This document shows, piece after piece, positions 17,000 through 25,100 of a DNA stretch of 64,000 nucleotides. Each line of letters begins with the position of its first letter. The stretch's first letter is position 1. A program made the translations under genes and the position numbers. The stretch comes from an uncultured Candidatus Poseidoniales archaeon (GTDB lineage Archaea; Thermoplasmatota; Poseidoniia; Poseidoniales; Poseidoniaceae), in NCBI GenBank assembly GCA_905181785.1, contig CAJIZC010000021.1, forward strand, positions 1 to 64,000. The letters run 5' to 3'. The notes under the pieces are model-generated. The model saw nothing but the letters and a program-made list of their open reading frames with translations, searched no databases and was not told the origin of the DNA.

Positions 17000-18772
17000 A
17001 TGGACTTGCCTGGACGCCTCTCAGCACAACTGAACGGCGATGAAGGCCCGACGCGACAGAAAGCGGCCCGGCTTGTGGTTGACCTCGCAATAACGGCTCG
17101 TGCTCAAGGGTTCATCGAAGTAGATCACGCTCACGTTTCAGGCGTTTCAGTCATCACGGGTGGCCACGGGCTGCGACGCTTTTTGGCGGACTTGTCGAGT
17201 TCTGGCGACGGCCAAGTTCTCATCCCTACAACCTTGAATTCAGCCGGTTGCGACAAAGAAAAAATGAAAGAAATGGACATCGAGTGGCCCGATTTTCTCG
17301 AACAGCAATTCGAAATTGTCCAAGCCTACGAGGCACTTGGCATCGATGCCACACTTTCCTGCACGCCTTATGACCGAGGGGTCGAGGATGAAGCGGGTGT
17401 TGCTTCATGGGCTGAATCAAACGCAGTTTGCTTTTCCAACACATGGACTTCATTGATCACAAACCGTGAATCAGGCCTTTCAGCTTTAGCCACTGCATTG
17501 ACTGGTTTTGCTCCCAAGTGGGGCTTGCACCTCGTCGAAAACCGAACACCCAACATCAAAGTTGACGTCCAGTGTCAACTCAACACGCTTTCCGACTGGT
17601 CCATCCTTGGGGATTGGATTGGCAAGCAAGTGAGACCCGGCTGGCGCCTGCCATGGGGCCCAATGCCGTTCATCCAAGGTTTGCCGCAACGTGCGAGCTT
17701 TGCACGGAAGAAAGCGCTTACAGCGGCTGCTGCGAATTATGGTACGCCGATGCTGTGGGCTGAAGGGTTGTCGGCAGACCCACCCTTGCCAAAAGATGCC
17801 CAGGGCCAATGGGACGCACCTGTTGATGGCTGGCAAGGCGAGTTGGTGTTCACAGAAGCCGATCTCCAATCGCGCTATGCGGACCTCGCTCCACAGGGCC
17901 AAGTCGACCTCATCGTCATTGGATGCCCGCAAGCAAGCCTTGAGGAAATTCGAATCACCGCCTCAGCAGTGCGCTCCTATGCAGAGATGGGACTGAAAAT
18001 GCCAGACCAGCGGCTTTGGGTGTTCACGAGTGGGGCCAACCATGATTTGGCTTTAGCCGATGGAAGCATCGAGGTTTTGGAGCAAGCAGGGGCGGTCATT
18101 TTGCAAGACACCTGCCCCGAAGTCACACCTTACAACCGGTCGAAGTACAACCACCTGTTGACAAATTCGCTGAAGGCAGAGCATTACTTGACGAGCGGCC
18201 TCAACCGTTTGCCAACAAGCGTGCTCCCGATTGAAGGTTGCGTGGCTCATGCGTTCGATCCCGAACTGTCCGCCGGAGAACGCCCAAAATTGGCGGCCAA
18301 AGCACAACCCCAACACGCCAGCAACAAGACGGTTCAAACAGGAACTGCATCGCTTGCAGGCCAAGGCCTGTTGAGTCAAGATTCCTTTAGCGTGCGTGGA
18401 ACGGCGATGGTTACGGATGTCCCCATTACCTACCTTGGTTACGTGAATAGGGACACCGGCGTTGTGGAAGAATACGGCCATCCACTGGATGGGCGAGCGA
18501 TTGAAGATCGTATTTTGATCTATCCAAAAGGGTCTGGTTCCACAGTTGCTCCTTATGTTTTGATGGGCTTATTGTACACCGGTAAAGGCCCGAAAGCAAT
18601 CATCAACAGCGATGTTTGCCCCTTGACGCTTCCAGCCTGTTCATTGCTTAACGTTCCTTACGGCCACGGATTCGACGTCGACCCTTGCATGAGCATCAAC
18701 GATGGCGACCTCATTGAGATGACTTCGAAAAACGGTACGGTGACCATTGAAATCCTTGAACGAGCGGGTTGA
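17000..18772 (+). CDS. Aconitase-X enzyme with fused small (swivel) domain; probable phosphomevalonate dehydratase
   Basis: A 590-residue fusion. Residues 1 to about 410 are the aconitase-X catalytic domain (ARAQGFIEVDHAHVSGVSV, the GGHGLRRFLADL segment, IDATLSCTPYDRG, and the late DTCPEVTPYNRSKYNH part). Residues about 455-590 are the swivel domain normally encoded separately (RGTAMVTDVPITYLGYVNRD, HPLDGRAIEDRILIYPKGSGS, and the end SINDGDLIEM). In archaea with the modified mevalonate pathway, the two-subunit type II enzyme dehydrates mevalonate 5-phosphate to trans-anhydromevalonate 5-phosphate, feeding isoprenoid lipid synthesis. That role is inferred from the family; hydroxyproline-linked aconitase-X is the alternative. 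The frame has an in-frame stop at 16967, so the ATG at 17000 is the first usable start. Confidence 0.88.
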   Translation: MDLPGRLSAQLNGDEGPTRQKAARLVVDLAITARAQGFIEVDHAHVSGVSVITGGHGLRRFLADLSSSGDGQVLIPTTLNSAGCDKEKMKEMDIEWPDFLEQQFEIVQAYEALGIDATLSCTPYDRGVEDEAGVASWAESNAVCFSNTWTSLITNRESGLSALATALTGFAPKWGLHLVENRTPNIKVDVQCQLNTLSDWSILGDWIGKQVRPGWRLPWGPMPFIQGLPQRASFARKKALTAAAANYGTPMLWAEGLSADPPLPKDAQGQWDAPVDGWQGELVFTEADLQSRYADLAPQGQVDLIVIGCPQASLEEIRITASAVRSYAEMGLKMPDQRLWVFTSGANHDLALADGSIEVLEQAGAVILQDTCPEVTPYNRSKYNHLLTNSLKAEHYLTSGLNRLPTSVLPIEGCVAHAFDPELSAGERPKLAAKAQPQHASNKTVQTGTASLAGQGLLSQDSFSVRGTAMVTDVPITYLGYVNRDTGVVEEYGHPLDGRAIEDRILIYPKGSGSTVAPYVLMGLLYTGKGPKAIINSDVCPLTLPACSLLNVPYGHGFDVDPCMSINDGDLIEMTSKNGTVTIEILERAG

Positions 18773-18777
18773 ATCGT

Positions 18778-19776
18778 ATGACGATGCGCATTCTTGTCAC
18801 AGGCGGGGCTGGATTTCTTGGGTCTTCCTTGTGTGAAGCATTAATTGGCCAGGGCCATCAAGTTACAGCGCTCGATTCACTGTTCCGAGGGTCCCTTGCC
18901 AACCTAAAGGCGTTGGAAGACCATTCCAACTTCATTTTTCTCGAGGGTGATGTTCGAGATGTCGACGCGCTCGATGCTTGTGTTGAGGCCATGGGTGGTC
19001 TCGATTTGGTGTTTCATTTGGCTGCGATCAATGGGACGAAATGGTTTCATGAGGCCGCTCATTCAGTGATCGATGTCAACATTAACGGGACCTTGAGGAC
19101 GCTTGAACTCGCTATGGCCAATGAGGCTCGTTACGTGCTGGCCTCATCGCCAGAGGCCTTCGGAGAAGCAGAAAAACAACCGATTGCCAACGGCAATCCG
19201 ATGCATTTCACCGACCCGCACCTCCATCAACGCCACTCCTACGGAGCGAGTAAGTACCTCGATGAAGTCGCAGCCCAGCATGCTGCAAGGGATGGTTTGG
19301 ATGTTCGAATTGTTCGACCGTTCAACGCCTACGGTCCTCGATTGGACGGCGGTGAATACGGTCAAGTGGTGGCGATGTTTTTTGATTCAATTCTTAATGG
19401 GAAACCGATTCAATTGCACAACCAAGGCCGACAAACGAGGTCGTTCACATGGATTGACGATGTCACCGATGGCTTTCTGAAAGCTGGTCTTACCGATTCG
19501 AACGCTTCACCTTCGCACTTATCCGGACTTGCGTTTAACATCGGTTCAACCGAGGAAATCAGCATTGCTGGATTGCAGCATGCTATCTTCGAGGTTGTAG
19601 AGGCAGACGATACATGGGCGGGCGGTTTGCCACCTGTTGAGGCCAGTGAAGGCTACCCAGGGGATGCAGGGCGCCGTTTACCTGATGTTTCGATGAGCGA
19701 AGTTGAACTCAAATGGCGTTGTAAAACCACATTGGTTGAGGGTCTAACCCTGATGTGGGCGTCTTTGCGTTCGTGA
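18778..19776 (+). CDS. NAD-dependent nucleotide-sugar epimerase/dehydratase (extended SDR)
   Basis: A protein of about 332 residues. The NAD-binding motif GGAGFLGSSLCEAL lies at the N-terminus, the LDLVFHLAA strand follows, and the catalytic Tyr-x-x-x-Lys is in HSYGASKYLDEVAAQHA. The RIVRPFNAYGPR segment and the substrate-binding end are typical of UDP-glucose 4-epimerase/dTDP-glucose dehydratase-like enzymes. The active-site Ser-Ser is present before the tyrosine (VLASSPEAFGE). Such enzymes prepare sugars for surface glycans or N-glycosylation. The ATG at 18778 is 5 bases after the stop of the aconitase-X gene; a TTG at 18769 overlapping that stop is an alternative. The exact sugar is unknown. 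Confidence 0.85.
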   Translation: MTMRILVTGGAGFLGSSLCEALIGQGHQVTALDSLFRGSLANLKALEDHSNFIFLEGDVRDVDALDACVEAMGGLDLVFHLAAINGTKWFHEAAHSVIDVNINGTLRTLELAMANEARYVLASSPEAFGEAEKQPIANGNPMHFTDPHLHQRHSYGASKYLDEVAAQHAARDGLDVRIVRPFNAYGPRLDGGEYGQVVAMFFDSILNGKPIQLHNQGRQTRSFTWIDDVTDGFLKAGLTDSNASPSHLSGLAFNIGSTEEISIAGLQHAIFEVVEADDTWAGGLPPVEASEGYPGDAGRRLPDVSMSEVELKWRCKTTLVEGLTLMWASLRS

Positions 19777-20583
19777 TCAGCGGTTGTAATGCTTGGCGAC
19801 TTTTTCGCCCCATTGGGCAGGCGCTGGCGTCAAGCGATCGTGGCCGTGTTGACACAGGACATCCAGGCCTTCTGCAGGTATTTCGTCGCTGGTGGTCCAC
19901 AACGCAATGACTCGCATCACGGCGAGGCGAGCTACTGCATCCGGCAAGGGGCGGTCCTCAAGGAATTCAACTTCCAAAGCAGCAACAGATTCGTTGATGA
20001 GCAGAGGTTCATCGGCATGATGGGTGAACGCTGCCATGTTCCATTCACTTTCCCCACTTGGAAGAGGTGCTGCCGTTTCGTCGACCGATGACACCATGTC
20101 CAAGGTCGCAGGCATCAAGTGAAGGAACGCCCGTTTGGTGCTTCGCAAATTGTGCAACGTGTCGCGATAGGTCCCTTCTCTGTTGCAACTGAAGGAAGCG
20201 ATGAGCAGCGGGGGTCCGGTGGAGACCGCCATCACTGATGTGTAAGGAGCGAGGTTGAGTCTGCCTTCGGCATCTTGTGTTGAGGCGAGAATAAGCGGAC
20301 GCGGCGAAAGAAGCCCTGACAGCCAACCTGCTCGGATTGGATGGTCCAATGCTTCAGCCTCAATTCGGCGAGCCGAAGCCATGGTTTGGGTTGGTTTTGG
20401 CGTGAACCAGGCATCGAGTTTTCCATTGCCCAGTTCTTCGATGGCATGGTCGTTGAATGCAATGTATGAGCGCCAAGCTTCGGTGTCCTCACCCTCACCC
20501 CGTTCTTCTTTGCGTGCAATCGATGCCTGTGCGTACGAGTTGCATTTTTTCAGATAATCTACGACGACGCCTTTTCGGTCCAT
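19777..20583 (-). CDS. Flavin reductase-like FMN-binding protein
   Basis: A 268-residue protein. An N-terminal helical stretch of about 85 residues is followed by a flavin reductase-like (split-barrel, DIM6/NTAB) domain. That domain is recognisable from GWLSGLLSPRPLILASTQDAEGRLNLAPYTS (read as GLLSPRPLILAS plus GRLNLAPYTS), then SFSCNREGTYRDTLHNLR and FLHLMPATLDMVS. Conserved SPRP and N-L-A-P-Y-S-like motifs contact FMN in the family. The partner or substrate is unknown. It is the last gene of a minus operon: its ATG directly abuts the stop of the acetyltransferase (0 bases between). It ends right against the epimerase stop on the other strand. Confidence 0.75.
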   Translation of the reverse strand: MDRKGVVVDYLKKCNSYAQASIARKEERGEGEDTEAWRSYIAFNDHAIEELGNGKLDAWFTPKPTQTMASARRIEAEALDHPIRAGWLSGLLSPRPLILASTQDAEGRLNLAPYTSVMAVSTGPPLLIASFSCNREGTYRDTLHNLRSTKRAFLHLMPATLDMVSSVDETAAPLPSGESEWNMAAFTHHADEPLLINESVAALEVEFLEDRPLPDAVARLAVMRVIALWTTSDEIPAEGLDVLCQHGHDRLTPAPAQWGEKVAKHYNR

Positions 20584-21072
20584 TCAGTTGCCCCCATTTT
20601 CGTGGTGCATGCGCCCACCTTTTTGTTCATACGCTTCTCGAGTCATCAATCGCTTTGCCGGGTTTCCAGCCCACACTTCATCAGCAGGGAGGTTTTTTGT
20701 TAAGGTTGAGCCGGCTCCAAGCACTGCGTTTTTGCCAATGCTAACCCCTGCTACGATCGTTGCCCCGCCGCCGATGACTGCACCCGCCTCGATGTTCACA
20801 GGAACCCATTTGTTTGAATCTCTTGAAGGGGGGTAACGGTCGTTGAGAACGGTGGCATTTGGACCAATGAAGACATGTTCTCCGAGCACAGTGCCATCGG
20901 CGAGGTAAGCACCGCCTTGGATTCTGCACCCGGGGCCAACCTCAACATCGCGCCCGATGTGCGCCAATGCTCCGATTGAAGCCTCTTTTCCAATCTTGAG
21001 CCCTTCTCCAATGTGGCAAGGGCTCCAAGCCACGCTGCCGTTTTCGAGATCGATTTTGGTGGTCGAAGCCAT
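20584..21072 (-). CDS. Left-handed beta-helix sugar acyltransferase (WbpD/WxcM-like)
   Basis: 162 residues built almost wholly of hexapeptide repeats (for example IGEGLKIGKEASIGALAHIG and VIGGGATIVAGVSIGKNAVLG). The C-terminal cap VWAGNPAKRLM is typical of acetyl-CoA-dependent sugar N- or O-acetyltransferases. The internal FIGPNATVLNDRYPPSRDSN loop, including Asn-Asp-Arg-Tyr-Pro-Pro, closely matches UDP-2-acetamido-3-amino-glucuronate N-acetyltransferases (WbpD) and related enzymes. The His usually acting as base was not pinned down. It probably works in surface polysaccharide or N-glycan synthesis, which fits the sugar epimerase gene just beyond. It sits between bcp (10 bases upstream) and the flavin reductase-like gene. 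Confidence 0.82.
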   Translation of the reverse strand: MASTTKIDLENGSVAWSPCHIGEGLKIGKEASIGALAHIGRDVEVGPGCRIQGGAYLADGTVLGEHVFIGPNATVLNDRYPPSRDSNKWVPVNIEAGAVIGGGATIVAGVSIGKNAVLGAGSTLTKNLPADEVWAGNPAKRLMTREAYEQKGGRMHHENGGN

Positions 21073-21082
21073 GGTTTCACGC

Positions 21083-21568
21083 TCACTCGCTCATGCCAAG
21101 TTCTCGCATCAGCATGCCAACATGCCCCTTTGCTTTGACGTTGTAGCGTAGCCATCGAAACGAGCCGTCTGGATTGATGACGAAAGTTGAACGGGCGCAG
21201 CCCATGTATTCCCTTCCATAATTTTTCTTCATCCGCCATGTTCCGAATAATTCATGCAATTCCCCTTCGGTATCCATCAGCAGCGGAAAATTCAATGTTT
21301 GCTTGTCAATGAACTTGCCATGGGATCGTTCTGAATCCTTAGAAACGCCGAGCACGACCGTATTGGAGGATTGGAACAGAGCCATGTTATCTCTAAAATC
21401 GCATGCTTGGGTTGTGCAACCAGGCGTAGAATCCCGAGGATAGAAATACAAAATAACGCTTTTTCCCTCATTCATGTACGATTCAAGTTCGTGGGTCTTC
21501 CCAGTTGAATCAACAGATTTGAACAGCGGGGCAAGGGCTCCAACTTCGTGAGAAACAGCGTCGGTCAT
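21083..21568 (-). CDS. bcp: Thiol peroxidase of the BCP/PrxQ type
   Basis: A 161-residue peroxiredoxin that reduces hydrogen peroxide and alkyl hydroperoxides in the cytoplasm. The peroxidatic Cys51 lies in YFYPRDSTPGCTTQACDF and the resolving Cys56 five residues later, the classical atypical 2-Cys PrxQ pattern. The WRMKKNYGREYMGCARSTFVIN segment (read as KKNYGREYMGCARSTF) and the conserved Arg complete the active site. Length is usual for the family. It is the first gene of the minus operon with the acetyltransferase and flavin reductase-like genes, and its start faces a 200-base divergent intergenic region. Confidence 0.93.
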   Translation of the reverse strand: MTDAVSHEVGALAPLFKSVDSTGKTHELESYMNEGKSVILYFYPRDSTPGCTTQACDFRDNMALFQSSNTVVLGVSKDSERSHGKFIDKQTLNFPLLMDTEGELHELFGTWRMKKNYGREYMGCARSTFVINPDGSFRWLRYNVKAKGHVGMLMRELGMSE

Positions 21569-21689
21569 GAGGCTGGGTCAGGCTGGTACATCAAGAAGGG
21601 TTGCTTTTGGCCGAAAAGAAGGGTTTTGGAACTATTCCAATGCATAAGTTGGATGGAGTGGCAGCGCAGCCCCCCATTAATGCACGATG

Positions 21690-21712
21690 CATGATTTTTG
21701 ATTTACTATGCG
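21690..21712 (+). promoter_or_regulatory. Candidate AT-rich promoter element before the 21768-36268 gene run
   Basis: The 200-base divergent region between bcp and the next plus-strand gene holds an AT-rich stretch reading ATTTTTGATTTACTATG. It lies about 60-75 bases before the first start codon, which would place a transcription start some 35 bases ahead of it. It is only a loose match to an archaeal TATA box. Confidence 0.25.
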
Positions 21713-21767
21713 TAAAACGCCTCATAGGAACCGATTCTTTCAATAACCGGCAGGTTGACCAAGGCTT

Positions 21768-22199
21768 ATGGTCGCAGGACGGATGTCAAGACGTTCTCGC
21801 CGTTATCTCAAGCGGATTCAACGGGTGACGACCAAGTTTGACCTTCAAGCGATCGCAAGCAGCATCCAAACAGATTTGGACAAGCGGAATGTCTCCTATG
21901 ACGAAGCATTGTCCCTTGGAAATATGATTCAACATCGTTCCGATCAACTGCCTGGGGACACCATTGTGTATGCTGTGTCGGATCGAGATGCCTACAGGCG
22001 AACGCTTGAACTCTACCTTCGGGATGCCCTGTTAACCCGCACAGAACAACTCCTTCTCTGGGAGGAGCGGCGCCGGCTCGGCATCAGCGAACAAGTCCAC
22101 GATCGACTCTTGCATCAGCTGCTCCTTCAGTGGAAATCACAGGGCAAGCGAGTCACGATTGATCGCTTCGATAAGCCAGGAGGTGAGGCTTCTGCGTGA
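21768..22199 (+). CDS. Small basic protein of unknown function at the head of the archaellum-containing gene run
   Basis: A 143-residue, Arg-rich protein (or 138 residues from the ATG at 21783, MSRRSRRYLKRIQRV). No membrane segment or signal peptide. The middle and C-terminal half are predicted mainly helical, with a charged helix reading RRTLELYLRDALLTRTEQLLLWEERRRLG in two adjoining pieces. It is not recognised. Its stop overlaps the beginning of the following giant membrane protein reading frame, and a strong GGAGGTGA site lies inside its last codons, so the two are very likely translationally coupled. Nucleic-acid or acidic-surface binding is conceivable from the charge but not shown. Confidence 0.65.
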   Translation: MVAGRMSRRSRRYLKRIQRVTTKFDLQAIASSIQTDLDKRNVSYDEALSLGNMIQHRSDQLPGDTIVYAVSDRDAYRRTLELYLRDALLTRTEQLLLWEERRRLGISEQVHDRLLHQLLLQWKSQGKRVTIDRFDKPGGEASA

Positions 22200-25100
22200 A
22201 CTTCCACCACCAGGGACGAAACTTGCATTGATGCTTGTAGTTCTCTTCCTCATTCCGATGGCAACGCCCCTTATCGGCAGCACCGATGCAGGCACTTCGG
22301 GCCGTGCGGCTCCCGATTTTGGCGTGACCATCATGACGTTCGAAGGCGCTGGTTCTATCGACCCTGGCACTGGAATCATCCTTGAACCAGCGGACCACAA
22401 TGTGAGGATCACCGTTCGAAACACCGGCGATGTAGGGGGAAGCGCTTCGCTCCACCTCGTTCACAAAGGTTCGCCAACAGCGGGCGAATACATTGTCACC
22501 ACCATCGCTCTTGGAACCATCCCTCCAGCGGCGACCTCTAACCCAATTGTCATCCCATGGACCGCAACGACAGGGGACGGCCAAACTTTGTTCGCCCGTG
22601 TTTCTGGAAACGGCGACACCAATCCATCAAACAATGAACAACGGAAGGACTTCAACGTCACTGACCTGCACAGCGCAATCGTGGTGGGTGGCGACACCGA
22701 AGTCTTCCAGATGGATGATCTCGATGAGAACAACTCGCGTGGGATGACACTGACTGAAAAGACATGGAATGCTTTAGTCCGAAACAATGGCGTACGGGAC
22801 ATTTCTGCTCAGATGAAAGTGACGTTCACTTGCAAAGACAACGACCAAGTATCGCCGCAAGTCGATTGTCCTATGCCCCGGGCAACCAGCGAATTCTTCG
22901 GAGGCACTGAGACGCTGGAAGCTGGGTCACTTTTTGCACCGTCGACGGCAGAATCACTTTCCATCACGGTTGATCCCCGCACCTTCCCAACCGGCAACTC
23001 TGGTCTGTGGGACATGAAGGTCGAGTTCCTTTACCTTGGAGGGGGTTGGAATCCTCTTGGGCATGTGACGAACGAAACAACCGTACGCCCCTCAAACTAC
23101 GTCTCAACACTGTCCACTCTTGGCGATCGCTCTATTGAACCGGGGCAAACGGGAACCCTAACATTCCGCTTGGTCAACCATGGGCTTTCGGATGATTTCG
23201 ACGTTGACTCAATCACATCCATACCGGCAAGTCGACCTTGGGCTGGGCCCGCTCCTTCGATCCCCACGCTCAATGTGAATGGAACCGTTGACATCCCCAT
23301 CACAGTAACCGTCCCGGCGGGCACACCTCGAGGCGATGCAGTTCAAATCATACTCAAAATCAAAAGCCTTTCCGCTGAACCCTACACGCACACCACCAGT
23401 TTGGTCGTTCAAGCAGGGGAATACCATGCTGCCGAAGTCACCTTACCAATCGCCACCACCAGCCTTACTCCCGGAGTCGGAACAGATATCCTCGCCACCG
23501 TATCAAACACCGGCAATTTGGGTGGCTTCTTTTCAATCGACTGTGGTCTTTCAGTTTCGGCCGCTTGGGACTTGAAAGTCGGCGCCACCGATTGCGACCA
23601 GATGCTCCCGACTTACATCGGGCAGGGCCTTTCTGTCAGCATCAACATTAACGTCAAGCCGCCAAGCATCAAATTCCCTCTGGATCCCGCAGATTTCAAC
23701 CTTGCAGGACAACCGCTCCAGTTCTGGGCAACTGCGACACCCTCCGGCGGCGGGCTTCCATCCACAGCCGCAACCACCAATATTCTGATTCTTCCTCGAA
23801 TCACCGTTGATCCCGGCTTCGACCTCATCGGCGATACGATCACCCTTTCCAAGGAATGGGTTCGCAACGGGGGCGGGGAAGTGCCCAACACCCTTCTCAA
23901 TGTAGAGGTTCGTCACAACTTGAACTCAAACCTCGATGATGAGTTGGACGTGGATATCGAGATCGACCATCAATTCCTTGCTGCCAACACCGGTGGGTTT
24001 GAAGAAGTTGTAGAACGGTGGGAGTCTAAGATTACCCAACCAAAAATGTTCAACCTCAAGCCAGGTGATACTCAAACAACCCACTTAATCATCACCGGCC
24101 CCAAGGGAACCTCAACCAACCCCAACTATGCAATGGCTGGCACCCATACCATTTCCGTGACGCTTGACCCTACTCTGGGTGGCGGTTACCTGGGTAGCAA
24201 TGTGGAAGCAGAATCGATCACCAAAACGATCCAGGTGGTTGTACCATCTGTTCTTGGCGGAGAAATCACCCCTGTTGGAGTGGTGTCCGTGCCAGTGGCA
24301 GACCCCACGAGCATCCCACTTAGCCTCCAAAACATAGGCAATGATATGACTTCATACAAACTCTCAGCAACCAATATTCCAGAGGGTTGGAATGTGACTT
24401 GGAACGGCACGACAAATTTGATCACCGATCTCTCTGCAGATGTTGCAGATTTCCCAGCTACCGGAGCCGCTCACATCAACCAAGACATTGAATTGCTCGT
24501 CACCACCAACAGCACATCGCTTCAGACAGTTGGCGAGGACTACATTATCCTCCCTATAATCGTCGAAGATTTGACAACAGGAGTCATAATCAGCGAATAC
24601 CCGCTCCAAATCGAGGTCGGTGCGCTCAGAAATGCATCACTTTTACCCGTGACACAAAACGCCACTCTCGAATTACAGGATACCGAGGTATTCAGGACCA
24701 TTCAAGTCAAAAACACCGGCAATTCACAAACTGCCTTTTACGTTAACTTCGACACCAGCGACGCAGCTGGCATGATTTTCGCCTTGGATTCGAATCCGTC
24801 TTTCATCCTCGCGCCCGATCGCACTGAAGTGATTCGAGTGGCCATACAGGCCACCTCTTCGGCCAAAGCCGATGTGAATTATACAGCCATTGTTTTGGTG
24901 ACGGACGCAAGTGGTACAGTCAACGCATCTGCGACCATCGTTGCGAACCTCAGTAAATCCGAAACGGTCATGATTACCGGGCCAACGATTGTCCCGGTCA
25001 CACCTGGGAAAATGGCCAAGGTTGAATTCAACGTCACCAACACTGGAAACTTGCTACAATCTGTCCTCATCACACCTTCTTGGGGTGAGATGGAAGAGAA

